The notes below the pieces were generated by a model. That model did not search any database. It saw nothing but the letters and a program-made list of their open reading frames with translations, and was not told the origin of the DNA. Source: Hydractinia symbiolongicarpus (taxonomy: Eukaryota; Cnidaria; Hydrozoa; Anthoathecata; Hydractiniidae). Taken from it: DNA of 64,000 bases. Below are positions 9,557-24,500 of this stretch, piece after piece. The stretch covers positions 5,270,001 through 5,334,000 of the forward strand of contig NC_079878.1 in the NCBI RefSeq assembly GCF_029227915.1, given 5' to 3'. The translations under genes were made by a program, and so were the position numbers. Each line of letters starts with the position of its first letter. Within the stretch, counting starts at the first letter, position 1.

Positions 9557-12500
9557 ATGGATGATATCAATGAGCTTCTATTTGATGACATAAATGATGT
9601 AAGTATATTGTTATTGTTGTTTCACCCAGATACAGTGTATTTCAAACATGACAGCATCTTTATTGCAACGCTTTAGTGTACACTTTTTTAACCAACCAAG
9701 GAACTAGTGCTGGAGTGTAATTTGTTAAGCAACCTTTAGTGCTCAGGTTAGTACTTTGGCAACTGTAAAAATAAAGTATAAAAGCAACTATAAACAGAAA
9801 ATTTCCACAAAAAATAAATGTTTTTTAAAGCAGTGTGCCAGTACATTATTTTTTGTTTATCCTATTAGTGCAACTAAACTCCAAGCATTTACGAATCTCA
9901 AATTTTAGGAAATGTTTGACATTTTCCTAGAGTTGATGATGTCATCAACCATTTTTAGGCAAATTGTTACTTATATAAGGTGTGTGCAACAGTTATGGTA
10001 AGTTTCATGTTCAATGAAAAGCAACTGTAGACATTGCATGTTTTCAATTATCCTCACATTAGCTTCTTGATATGGCATTATCATCATTATTCAGCACAAA
10101 AGTTACACTGGAATAGTTCCATTAAACTATAAAAATACTTTTAAGTGTTCTGTATCAGGTGTGGCCATTTCTTGTGTTTTTAAACTTGGGTTCGAGTCCT
10201 AGATAATTTTATTTTTCTTTAATACAATTCAGGATGGCTAACTTATTGTTATATAAAAGTCGATAAAGCCCATGGAAAAATCCACTTATGCAACAGAATA
10301 ATAGAAAAATTGGTCTTTTTAAGTATTTTACTGATGTCAGCAGTGCATATACTAAAAAAAATGTAATATAACTGATGAAAAAAATTTAGGACCATGTGCT
10401 TTTGACGGACGTATAAGGGGATATAAGGGTTTCAAAATTACTTCAAAACATCTGAAAAGTTTTTTAAATAAGATAGAACATTTTTAGTAACATTAAAGGA
10501 AAATAAAAATATCCACTTTGGCAGTAACAGACATTGTTTTTGTATTGATATAATAGTATATATACTGCTTTTGCTGTTGTAAGGCAACAATAAATGTTTC
10601 TTGTATGCTGCTATGTAAAGTGAAGCTCAGATTTCCTAATTTTTCTCTAACTTGTATATTTCAGATATTCCTCATGCAAATGTTAATTTTATCTGTGTTG
10701 TTAAGACTGTAACACTGCAAAAAATCAAAATTGCTTAGAAAGAATAAAGCAATGTATACTTTACAATTACCATATTTTGATTAATATGTTCGAATGTTTA
10801 CTTTTATATAGTTTATTTTTGTAGTTTAGAGAATATGAGCAATATTCTATATAGTTTTTTTTTTAGCATATTAATATAAAATATAAGCAATATTTTCAAA
10901 TGTGTAATGAAAGTTTTAGATATCATTAAGGAAGTCATACGAAGAATAATATTTTAATATAATCTATTTATTTTACTGCCAGTTCATTATTTGTTGTAAA
11001 AATGTTTACTTAAAGACTTTCACATTAGGAGGGTTTTTTCTTTATTCATTTGTTTACTTAGAAAGTATTGTCATTATTTCTTTCAACAAAAGTAAAACAA
11101 ATTAAATTTCTAATAAGTATAAGTCGCAAAAGAGGATAGCTATCACTTATATGATATAAAGTACAAATAAGAAACAGACAGTAGGAATAAGCAGCCACAA
11201 GTTCAATGGCAAAGAAACAGATAAATGTATGTAGGGTACAGAATGGTTCCACGCTTCTTCTTAAATTTAAGTTTTATTTCTAAGAATCTTTTAATAGTGA
11301 GCAAAGTCTCATAGTAGTATACCATCACCAGATAATTGCTTTTCTCCCACTAAGTAAAAAAGTTGCCTTGTTTGGCAGGCATATTTCCTCTACTTTCATG
11401 ATGTTACCGATACATTGTATATTTAATGTCTCTGTAACAACTTTTTTCCTGCACACAGACAGACATAATGCATGTAATATTTATACAGAGAGTGCTTTCC
11501 CTTTTCTCTCAGAGAAAGAAGAATAGCAAAGATAAATTTACTGCAACATCTTTATAGTGGCTGCATTGTAATGCTTAAACGTTTTAAAATCTGTGGTTGA
11601 TATAAAGAATGGACAGATATAAAGTTAAATATATCTGCCGCATTCTCTTTTGCTAAAGAGGTATGTAGATAAAATAGTAAAACCACTTTAATGCAAATTA
11701 AAGAAAAGTTGATAATGTTACCTTCTTATATTTAACAAATCTATTTATTCAACCTTCAATATTGTATGATATATGTGAGGCAAATGAAAATTAATAAACA
11801 TAGATTATTTTACTCTAGCATTTTGTTGTAAATTTAGATTTTATTTTTTTGTTTGTTTGTTTGTTTGTTTTCTAAGTTACCTTAAATTTTGTTTTATATG
11901 CGTGTTAAATGTTTTGTGCACATTAATTTTCATCTTAAATCCACTGTCAGCAAGTATAATTCATGTTGTTTAATGTCATATAACTTATAAATCGAACCTG
12001 GTTTTTATCAGCAAAATGCATTTTAAAGAATTGTGCTGCTAATCTTTACTTAAAAATAGTTTATGTGTATATTTTAGGCAATAAAGGAATCATTAAATCA
12101 TTAAGGTTGTTTTAGTGCAACTGCTACTTTCCCTTGTATTAAAATTCTTACATTTCGTTACACTACTATTTATGAAGGTTCTACTCTTGCTTTTGCATTC
12201 AAGGTTTTGCAAGCTAATAAAAAAAACTCATGTGAAAACATAATATTATTTCAAAACTCTTTGTTTGTTCTGCATTGAAATGATAACAGTTTGTTTGTTT
12301 ATGTTGCATATTGCTTATACTTTTTAAATATTTCACAGAAAAGAGTTGTTAAAATTTGTGCAGAATTAAAAGGATATAATTTTAATGATAATGAAGAAGA
12401 AGGCTAAAAAAACAAAACAAGTTAGTTTTTGTTTATATTGATATTATTTCTTGAATAGAGCTTTTATACCTAGTTAAATGTTGTTGCAATTGTTGGCTTT

Positions 12501-15500
12501 AATGATATTCTTGCTTTATCTTATATATCAAACATTATTATCAATAAATTTAAAAATGTGTATACACCTTAAAGTACAAGGATTTTTTGCAGCACTCAAG
12601 AATAAAATGCTTACTAGTTAAATTTACATTAAACACCCCTTCTGGATCTTCCTTTATTGATTGAAACACACGATCCAAGACCAGGATTTTTATTTCCTTA
12701 CATATCTTTCTATATGTTGTAAAAGCTTTTGCAAGTATCATCACATTTCACAACAAACACATATGGTTTCCTCCATCTCTTTTTACAAAAAAATGCCGGA
12801 TTAGGAAGAACAATGTTATAAGTCACAAAGCTTTGTTAAACCTATCAAACTGTGTGGCTTTGCCCAAATAATAATAATTGAATTAATTATTTGTCCTTGT
12901 GACCAGAAAATTTGTATTTCCACTTCTGCAGCTCTAGACACCTGTGGCAACTTAAATCATGATGTTATAAATATTTCGGTTTAAGCAGGCTATGTACACA
13001 CTGTGTAGGTAAAAAATAATTCAATTGTGCTGCCAAAATTAACACTGGCAAATCATCATCACTCTTGGCTGAACGTCCATTTTCCATGCGACCATGGGTT
13101 GGACAGGGTATTTGAATAACCCTTTTTCAATCTGATCTAGACTGTATTAGGTCTTAACAAAAATTCCTTTGCACCAAGTGTGTCCTTATTGCAAACTTAA
13201 GAACAATTAAGAAAATATGCCATCCCAGACCTAAATGAGTTTTACTGTTTTTACTTTAGGGTCACAGAGCAAGGAAATATAAATTTGAGAATTAGACGTT
13301 ATGGATTGGTGGGAAAATGTTCTCTTTTCTGCCTTTAAATTTGATCTATTATTTGATCCACAGTTCATATTTAATTACTTTACTTTCTTTAAAAGTCAAG
13401 TTTAAATAAGCATTTATAGGGTTCAGGTTTTAAATCTAATATATGGTTGCTGAAAAGAGATTTAAAGCATACCACCCCACTTCCCCTATAAATTTTTGGA
13501 TCTAAATAAACTCACATAGTATGCTAATTAAGAAAACTGTTTTTCCCCAGACTTACAACTTTGCAAGATAAGTTCCCTTAAAGTTGTGGAAACTTATCCA
13601 CAATAATTGCTTGCAAAATCTGAATTTCATATAGAATGAAGTAGTGAAGGTTTTTGTAAGTGTCAACAGAGTTGATCAGGCTATCACAAGATTTGTTTTA
13701 ACCTTAAACAAAAAACAGACAAATTTTATCTTATATCTATTTATTATTATATACGAATTATATGAAAAGAAATTTACGTTTTAGAGGCTGAACAAACATA
13801 GAGTCGATTTAAATAAGCTTTTTTGTCATGGGAGTAAACTTTAGAAGTGACTGCATGTAGAAAACAGACTTGTGTGAAATTATTGATAAAAAAACACATG
13901 AACAGAACATTATTTAATGAAACTTTACATAGGGGCTTTGTTGTAAATAACTTTTAAGAAAAACTTTGCAAAAATATATTTTGCTTTATAGAAGTTTAAA
14001 AAATTTTTTTCAAAGTTATTTAGAAGTACATTAATACTTTAGTGAATAAATCTTAATTTCGTTTGTGTAAATCTTTGCTTTTCTAGAAAATTTGCCTATC
14101 ATTTTGTTTTATTTGGGCTACACCCATTTCCCTTGACACACACTATCAAATGTCTTTTTTATTATAGTTAACTCTCTGGTTTGATTTTTTAGCTGCCACT
14201 TCCAGAGGAGGATGATGAATTGGTTGATTTAAATTTTATACATGTGAGTAGATTCTTTATGTTACTGGCATGCTTTATTCATCCATGTGTTTGTAACACC
14301 CTGCTCTCCACCTGTGGTGTCAATATATCAAGATAAGAATCATTTCGTTTTTTCTCCTAAAGATACAATGTCACTATTTTTGTGATTATAGGTGATAGGT
14401 GGTACTTGTCAGTTAAATTTGGCATAAATTAAAATTGTTTTTGATCTTAATAGTGATTCAGGTAATCGAGAATCAATCGATTCATGTGTAGCTGCATTTT
14501 ACGTCTTTCCAAGGAGAAAATTTACTATAATGATAAAACCAGGCGTATTTACTGCTATGTTGTTTTTTTAAAAAACAGAACAAACAAAATGAGATAAATT
14601 TGGTTTGAATTTACTGAACATGCTTTTATGCTTCTTTTTTATTGTGTGTAAAAGCTAGTCAATGGCTTGCTTGTAGATATGTAAACAAACAAGCATAGCA
14701 CAAAAAACACAAATCAGGAAATGTGAAGAAAGCCACAAAACATGATGAAAGTTACTAAGATGTTGGCTTGACTCTTGAAAAACTGAGGGGGGAGAATTCT
14801 CCAGAATATTTGTGTGTATAGATCCTAACCAATATAGATTTAATGCTATTGCTCCTTTAAAAAATAGGCGAGTTATACCAAGTTATAAATAAACTAATTT
14901 GTCCACTTACTTGACTTCTAGTGGGGTTATCTAAACTGTTGTGAGCTTGTTTCAAATGGAAAAAAAGTCAAGGTACGATTTTGTTTTTCACTTGTTCTAA
15001 ACTATCACAAATTATTTTTATTTATTATGAATTTGTTTATTATTTGTGAAAACCATTTTTCCATCTAGAAAGAGTATTGGAACACTTATTGGGTGGATCT
15101 TTGTGGTTCAACCGTGCGCTTTTACAAGGTATTCTTTTGACAGAATAACTGGACATCTTTGACATTGTCAAACTAAACCTGCCTTTCAGATTTCTTTTTA
15201 TGTTTGTTTTTGTTATTGCCGTCTTGACCTACGTACAAACATTTTTGTTAAAAACTTGAATATGTAATGATGCAGTCCTCTAAAAGAAATGAAAAAAAAA
15301 ATAACAAACAAATAACTGTTGCATATCATTGCAAATTAGGTTTCTATAATTTATATGTGTAAGAAATCTGTCAAATAATTACTCTAAATCCTTTTGAACT
15401 TTTACTTCAGTCTTGCTCGTAAAAATTGTTTACTTCATTTCTTAAACAAGTTAACTTGTCGTATTGACATGACCAACTTTTTTGTAAGTTCTAAAAGTGT

Positions 15501-18500
15501 CCTATCAAAAAAAATGTATAATAGATAATCTTTGCTTTCTGATCTCAAAAGATAAAAAGCAGCATACAGAAGTTGATTCTATACATAACTTTTAACATTA
15601 AATGGCCTGAATTGGCTGGGGTAGCACATCCTTGATAATAACACTTTCCCGAAAAACTTCTGAGAAGAATAAAGATTTCGAACACATGGATGAGTTATAT
15701 TTTGGTCAAAATCATTAAAACATTGTGTAACAAGCATAAAAGTTACTTGTACTTCTTTTTAAATGTAAAATGTTCTTTTTTTATTTACAGGATGCTTCTC
15801 TACCTGAGGACTCACCCATGCACCCTCCTCCAGTTACTCAATATGGTGCATTGCAGGAGGTATATAAACGTTTTCTTATTAATTTTAACTAAATGAGGTT
15901 GGAAGTAAAATTTGTAAATGATCTTATAGCATAAATAAATAATATTATAGGTGTTCTTAATAATTCACAGCTCCTTGTACTTTTTTTCCTTATCCTTTTA
16001 CACTCTTAAGGCTATACCCCATGCTTTATGAAGTCAAAATATACAAGGCACTACAAGGAGAGGACCGTTGAAATAATTTTAAAACCAATAAAGCTGGAAG
16101 CAGTACCATGTTAATCGCCATGAAAATTATTTGAACCAGGAAGCCTTAGTTCCTAAAACAATGTTCTACCCCTAAGCCACCACTTTTTGTACATAATAAT
16201 CTTATAAGCTTTTTTTTCGTATCATTTGTTTAGAATGAATCTAAAGTAGCTTTTTTTGATTTGGATAATGGTGACGTTAAAGTGTTGGAAGATGGAAGAG
16301 TAAGTGTGTATGTTGTATTTTAGATGTTAGTGGATAGATTATGTCTTTTTAAATGCTGTAAAATTTTTTTTCTTGCACTGAAGTGGAAGTTGGGGGCTTC
16401 TCCTAATCTCTGGGGAATCTGGTTAATTCTGGAAATATTGTATAATATTTTATCACATTGAAATAATTGGCAACTCTAGAAATATTGATGTTCCTTCTCA
16501 CATCACATTTTCTTATTCTTGATTTTCGAGCTATAATTTCCTATTTCCTGTTCCCCATTGTACAAATGATGCCACAGGTATTTAATTTTTATTTAATTAC
16601 CCTGATTTCTGAGTAGTATTTTGCATAAAAACATCTTATTCTTTGGTATAATTCGTTTTAAGTTGCGAAGTTGATCAAATTTTTTTTTCGTTGATCTAAT
16701 TCCTTTTAATTTTCTCAGGTTACAACAAGCAAATGGTTAATTAAGCCTAGCCTTCTCTTCAATTTAAAATCAGTGACACAGGTTCTGTTGTGTGTCATTA
16801 TAATTGTGTTTCTGTTTTTGTCACGTGTACATTTTATATTAATGTTGCAATAGTTAAAATCTTCCATAAATTTACTTTTTATCTTTTATTATTATTTCAG
16901 GTGTTTCGAAGAAAAATGCCGAAATCAGTCTATTCAAAAATCTACAGAAGACATTTATTTAGAGTGAAATTTAATAAAATCAGATCTTATTATGCATTTC
17001 AAGCTTCATCACATTCAGCTATGCTGAGATGGTGGGATTATTTTTTGCTTACATATGTATACTTAACTTTCAACCCTAACACCAGACAACAAAAAACCTT
17101 TCTCATTGTTCTTGACATTAAAATCTTATTACAAATTGTCAGAAAAAAATTTTTGATGTGAAATATAATTTTGCAATATGACTTAATATAACTTGTACTA
17201 GTCGTACATACCACGCACATTATTGCTTCGTGTATCCTTACCACAAAGTAATAATCCGACTGCCAATTTGAACACAAAATAGGGTTGTTATTATAGAAAC
17301 TAACTTTTATCTTCTTCTTGGATATAACTTTGCATTTCCTTTGGGAGTGGTTACCGTTTAATTAGCATATTTTGCTTTTATTAAGCAATATCATATGAAT
17401 CATGTCTGGGAAACTTCACTTTGTAAAAGAACAATACAAGATTGTTTCACCCTCCTACACATGCATTTTTTTTCATTGTTTTGCAAAATGTATATTGCAT
17501 CTCTTAACAGGTGTTGTGAAGTTAGTTTATTAATAATTATTATAATTTTATGAAAAAAGAGAGTTTCAAATTAAATGTAATATTGTAGAAATTTGTACTC
17601 GTGGTTTGTTTAATGTGGAAAAAATGAAGTAGATATGTCTTGGTCATGAATGTACAGAAATAAATAGAATTAAGATTCAGTATGGATATATCTCAAAAAA
17701 AATTATATTGCCGTAGTATTCTGTGAAAAGGTGCTGCACCCATACCAAGGAAATCTAGAAAAGTCAAGAAATTAATATAAAAAGGATTTGTCACCATTTA
17801 CTCATTTAAAAAGAGGTTGATCATAAAAATTCTATTTTCTGCTTACTTCTAATCAAGATTTCTAATCTATAACACTGTTTCTGTTAACCTTTGTCCTTTG
17901 TAAGCTTGTATTTATAGATGCGATACCCCTTTCACAGATTCCTATGTTAAAAAGCAAAGTAGATGTCTATTTTTCATAAATATGAAATGCCGATTTGATA
18001 CAGTAATTCAGATTAAACCTAGATTAAATAAAATGATGTTGCACATGTGTGGAAAGTAAACGATATAAAAAAAATAGTTTTTATGTCAAATATGCAATAC
18101 AATAGTTTTAAAAAGAACTACAATCGTGGGCGTATTTTTTTTTAAAAAAAATGGAAAACACAGCATCCCCTGACAAATGCTTTGCAGCCATAAGTTCTTC
18201 CTATACATATGTATATGGTGGGTGGGGCAGTTGTTGTTTGTACGGTGTCCGAATTTTTAAACAATTAATGCGGCAGCAAGACCCATGAAATCGAGAAAAT
18301 GTGCTGCACTGACATCAGCCAGAATTATCACCGATTGAAGTTGCGGATGTAACCAAATAACCTAAGATCCTAAGTTCGTTGTGAACATTGACAAGTTCAC
18401 AATACGTGGTTTTAATATGAAAAGACTGTAAATTATTGTTTGTGTTTGATTTAGAAATAAAGCATTTATTCCAAAAAGAATTTAAAAAATGATTGAATTT

Positions 18501-21500
18501 GAAAGAAATTGTCTTTCTTTGATAGTATTGTCCTTATAAGGAATAGCCATAGTCAAGAAGGAATCATTTAGCACCTTGTTTTTCAGGGTATCCAAAATAC
18601 AAGAAAGTATTGATGCTAAAGCAGAAAATAAGGTATGTTATTTTCACTTTGGACAACAATGCAAATTTCTTTTGTATTGAGTCAACATTGTATGCGACTA
18701 GGTCTACATAAGACACAGTTCTTTTCCTCAGTGACAATAGTATCGAGATGGTTTGAATAATGTAGTTTTCTCTTTCATATTACGGTTAGAATAACTTAAA
18801 TTTTATATTTTGTACAAAAAAAATATTGGTTTATTTTGGATTGAAAGTGTGAAAAATGATGACTTCCATCGTTTCGGCTACAATCATTTTGAGTTCCTTT
18901 TTATTCATTAATATTATTTATCAAAGTTTAGGCAGACAATCAGGGGAAAAAAGGTGCTAATTTTTATGGAACTTTTTAGTCAAGAACTGTTCCTTATAAC
19001 AAGTTGCAAACAAACATTTTGAAGGCTATTTCACTATTTATCTAAAACAGAAAAAATTTAAACAAGAAAGTATAGAACTTTAGGACCTCCTTAAACTCAG
19101 GGAAAACTTATCTCTTTTAATATAAAAATTTTTCAGTCTATTCTGGTGAAGTCACCTCTAAATCTGTTTTTGTTTGTTTGTGCATTACACCTTGCTAAAG
19201 CTTAATACAATAGAAAAACTGGAGTCTTTTAATTTTGTTAAAACTTTCATTATTTCACTATAGGCTGTGATCTTGCTGTTTTAGTATTAAATATTCATTT
19301 AATTTTCCATTTATCAGTTGTTATTTACTTTGTAATGTTTTGTTGTGAATGTTCTTTTGAAAAATAGTGTTACATTTTTTTTGTTTGAAAACAAACAGTC
19401 CTTGTAGAAATGATCTGTAAAAAAATCCTTTACAGAGATGAATTTATTTCTGTTGGTTGTATGTTTTTACAGATGAAATAAGGGAATATTAAATGTTACT
19501 CTTCTGTTTTTCTCATGACAAAGTTGTTTCGAAATTGAACATAGAGTTATAATTCTATTAAAATATATAGAATTAACTCTTTCAGATCCTTACTTTCTCT
19601 TTCTTTTTTGTGTTTTTATATAAGAATCGTTTTGTCTTCTATATACTCAGAGTTAAGGTTATTTGTAGCAAGGATTGATATTGTTCTTTATATTATATTA
19701 TATTTCTTTTTATATGTTTCTGATTGTATTCGCAGATATCATTATGTAAGTACAGCATTTTTTACTTTAACTGCAATATTTCTTTTTTTAGAAAAAAAAT
19801 TAGAAACTGGTTTAAAAACTGGTAAAAAAAGTTTTTATGTCAGTATTTAAATGTATGCCTGAATTTTACAAACCTAACATAGGGAGGCGTTCAGATACCT
19901 GCCTAACTACCTAAGATACGGCTGTTAGGAGACATTTTGGGTTTAAAATTAAAGAACGTTTTAGAAAATATTTTTTACAATCTAGCACGAATTTGAAATA
20001 TTCCTAAATCTTAAGATTCTCCCTACAAGTTTTCATTTTCATGAATTAATACAGGGAGATATTCCTAAAAGCCAACGAAATAAGTCTTGTTATTGTTGCT
20101 TGTGCATAGCACCATTTTTTTGATGATTTTTTGGTTTCTAGTGGCAGAAGAAAGGTTAAAGCTTGCACGGTTTATGATGAATAAGAATCACCGTGAATCT
20201 TTAAAAAGAAGGTAGTACTATTATGTTTTCACAGTATTGTCAAAAAATTTATGTCCAACAAGCTCGCGGTGGTTTTTAAATGTTGAAATTCGGAATAAGT
20301 ATACGCAAATATGTCTTTAAGTGTAAGCTCGTATTATTATCGTGTTTATTCGTGTTTTCGTGGTAACTCATGTTTATAACCTTAAGACTGAGCAAAACAA
20401 AGCATGGTTTAAATATCAAAAAGGCTTAGGCTTTGACCCTTAGACAAAGGAATGGAAATATCCGGGAAAAAAACTTTCTCAGCCCCTAATTTCGAAAAGC
20501 TTCTATTTTTTTAGCAGAGCAAAGGGTGTTTTTAAACACGAGTGTGAGCGGAAAAGGTTAACTTAATTTTCCCCTCCTTCGATATGAACCTGCAGTGATG
20601 ACCATTTTTATGAGTAAAATGACAAGTTGTCTTAAATTCTTCATTTTGTTTTAGTGTGCTGGATGTGAATGAAAATTCAGATGGTAAGTTACAATATGAC
20701 TTTAAAAATAGATTATAGTATAGGTCCAAAACAGCCCTTAAACGACCTGAGACACTCATTTTAATTTAATCTTTTGTGGATAAACGAATGAATGAATGAA
20801 AGAATGAATAAATGAGTGAATGAATGAATGAATAAATGAATGAATAAATGAATGAACAAATGAGTGACTGAATGTATAAATATATGAATGAATGAATGAA
20901 TGAATGAGTTGTGCCGAATAAAATATTTGTGTGATTGTAAGTGCAGAGGGTTAATATTGATGATAATTATTTAACCATTGAGAGACCGTTAGAAAATTCT
21001 TCATCAGCTAATAAATCTGTACTTAATTCATATCATTCGTGTTTGAAATAGTTCGTACTAATTGTTATGTAGTTAAAATGTGAGTGATTAAGATGAAGTA
21101 CATACGGTTGCCTTGTAATCAGTGCAAAAAATAGATGCACTGGTAGTATCAGACGTCGTCGTTGTTGGTTGTTAAAGAGATTGATTTCTTTTCCTTTATT
21201 TAGATGTGAGCATAGCTGATTCAGTTTCCTTGTTTGGAGAAAGTAAGACAAAGGATTTGACTCCGCGACAGCAACTAAAGGTAAGCTTGTTTAGACTGTT
21301 GATATATTCCTGTAGTAGGAATAGGATAACTCCTAAAGTTTCAGTTATATTCTTATTTTGCCTTTAAATGAATAATGAGAATTATACGTCACTGTTCATC
21401 GTGTTTTTCTTCAAGTACCTAAAAACAGAAAAGGTTAAGAAGTCATCAAAGTGAACATTTTTTTTAACAAATGTAGCTATGTTATTACAGGTAAAAATTG

Positions 21501-24500
21501 CGCTGAGACCTTCCAAAGAAAATTTTGCATAACGAACTAGAACTGAATTGATATACAATGTTTTTCTCCGACTGGCTGTAATACAGTTGCCATGTTTGAT
21601 ATCTTATTAATCACGATTAGCTTCACCTCTGAATATTTTTAATGAATCATGTGTACGGGTGTATTTCGTTATACAATTCTGCTGGCAAAAAATTGTGAAA
21701 AGTGAGGAAAGCAGTTTTCTACAGAAACACGCTTTTTTATAAGTTATCACGGAAAAGTTTTTTGATAATATTTGCGGTGAACTTTCAGTTACTGATGCTA
21801 AAATAATATGTGAAAATGGTCTTTTATTGCATGTTTATCGTCTGTTGTGGGAGACGTTTGTGAATATTTTAACCGGGCAATTAGGATATGGTGTTTTTAA
21901 TTTCAAAAATTTAAAGAATGAAAAAGAATTGAGGTTAAAGGACTGCTGTTTTGTTTGTTTGTTTTGTTTTTTTTATTGTTGTTGTTGTTGTTGTTAATGT
22001 TGTTGTTGTTTTTGTTTTATTTGTTTTGTTGCTATTCGTCATCGTTGGACATAGTAAACATAATTACTGACGAAATTAGAACCTAATTTACCTAATTTAG
22101 TCTGCCATCCCTTGCAATTATTACCATGGTCGAATAAACATGTTTTGACTTGTCTTTGTTTAGAAGCAGTTAGCAGAAAAGCGAGAGTTTCTTTGGCAGT
22201 TGGAGCATCAGATCATTGACTTCTTGGGAAATAAAGGTATGTGTTGTAGAGTTCTGTAAGAAATTTAGTATTTTCATTTGCCTTTTCTAGTAGTATTTTA
22301 CGGACGAAATCTGGGAGATCTTGAAAGGGGATTTTGCTTTGTATTTTTGCTTTCATTTTTTGCGAAGTTACAAAACATTAGCGGTGAAAAGTGGTTCTAA
22401 TCTGTGATCTATTTCTTTTTCCATTGTGTTCAATTTTTTAATTACTTGCTCTTAACGCTTGGTTACTTCAAATTTACAAACAAATCTCCAAAAAAAACAA
22501 CCTAACAATGAGACAAATTTGGAACTTGTGTTTTCTCTACGTTTGTTTTATTCGTCTGTTTTAACTATTGATAAGACACACTTTTCGCGATAAATATCAG
22601 TTCCTACTGGTCAAGTATGATCAAATCCAACAGATTAAGTAACCACAACATAGGCAGCCTTTCCTGTGAGATGTTTCATGTAATGATCACAATTACGAAA
22701 TGGTAGGAGGAGAGACGAGGCGAATTAGTGATGTCGACAAGTACAATTTCATTTTCACTTAAAACTTAACGATCATGTAATTAAGTAACAAGATAGCTAA
22801 TTAACTCAAAAGCTGCACGTGTTTTGTGTTCATGTTAGGTTTTTTATCGTTTCTATCAAGTTATGTAAAGTATCTGTGTTAGTTCGACTAGAAATTTGAA
22901 CTTCAAGTTGTTGTTGTTTTTTTTGACTGCATAGTTTTAAATGGTTGTTTTTCTTTATTTTTTATTATTATTTTTATTTGTCTTTTTTGTTTATGTTGCT
23001 TCGTTTTTTTTAGTTTTACTGTATATGTTGTTCGTTTTGAGTTTATGTAAACGATGTCAAAAGATTATCACTAATTTGTACATAAAGTTTTTTCTCTTTC
23101 TCATCTTGAACAACAAAATTATGTTTCTTTGTAAATGTGCGATCAAAACATAGAAAATACAAGTTTAAAGATCCACCAATGAGGTTGAATTCGACCTCAC
23201 TGGTGGATTCATGAATTGATCGGTTTGATCTGGGCGGTAGTAAGGGGGGTTTCAAACTCTCCACTTTCGATCCGATAGGTCAGATGGCGAAGCGATGGGG
23301 CCGAGGATGCCACCTCCACTATTAACATACGACCATACACATCGCATGCTCTATCGAAGTGTGTGTTCTTGATTTGATGGAGCAACTGGATTTAATAATG
23401 AATCGTACAATTGACCAACTATCAAGCCCTTAAATTTTCTACAAAAAGCATGCCTCTTTATATCATGTTTAAATTATAGCACTTCAAACATCTTTAAAAT
23501 GGCTCCTAATTCCATGTTTTAAGGAACATAGCAACTCATTTCTCTCTTTTTAATAAAATACCCAGATTAAATAGATTTACATTAAGTAACCCGATGCTTG
23601 TTTATTGCTGCAACATTTTTTGTCGCTTCTGCCATGACAGGTTTAGGCTAACAATCACTAGATTGCAAGCTGGACCTTTAAGCAATTAACAGCACCTGAA
23701 AGATAAATTGATTTTAATTTAGTAAATCAGATCCAAGTTAAAATTCTCGCGATTGCGTGCAAAAAGTTATTTTAGGAATTACAATCAAGTTACATAAAAA
23801 CCTGACTTAATTCCTTTAATCGTAGGGTCATTCCAAAGAAAGGAGTTCGTTTGTCCACTCAAGCAAGACTACTACCTCGTACCTGGAAGAATGAGCACAT
23901 TCATACCTGCAGGTACCAACGTTACCATTTTTGGAAAACTGCCCAATCGCAGATGGAGATGTTTGGTAGAAATGGACGAGTTGATAAATTCAATGAATAG
24001 TTTGGTTAAAGACTTACAAAACAGTGGAAGCGAGAAGAACATAGAAGCTCGGTTAAATAATCTTCCCGATTATCCCTTAATCGGTTGTTTACCTCAAAGC
24101 GTACTAGATGCCGATTTTACCGAACATTCTGTTGAGCGGACGTTGCAGACGCCAAGTCCAGTTCAGGATTACGATGAGGTTGTTGAGGAAGAAGTAGAAG
24201 ACGGTGAAAGAGTATGCTCTCCGTATTCTGGACATAGGCGAAGTAAAAGAATAAGGCCTGTCAAAACATGGGAGGTAGAAACATCTGCTGTGAAGGGGAC
24301 CGCGAAAGGTGTTCCTGTTATTGCTACCCCTGAAATAGACGATGAAGAAGAAGAAGGAGAGACGGTAGTTGATGGCGAACAAACTGATGGGGAAGGTGAA
24401 CAAACTGAAGGGGAAGGTGTTAAAGATACAACAACTGAAATGAATGAGAAAGAGTCTGACATTGAAACAGATGACGACATGTTAGACGGTGATAGTGAGA

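Noticed and set aside
12339-12407. Possible alternative last exon after PH-gene exon 1 (22 codons ending NDNEEEG and a stop)
   Set aside because: The acceptor and phase fit, but there is no poly(A) signal close by and the product would lack the PH domain; too weak to call.
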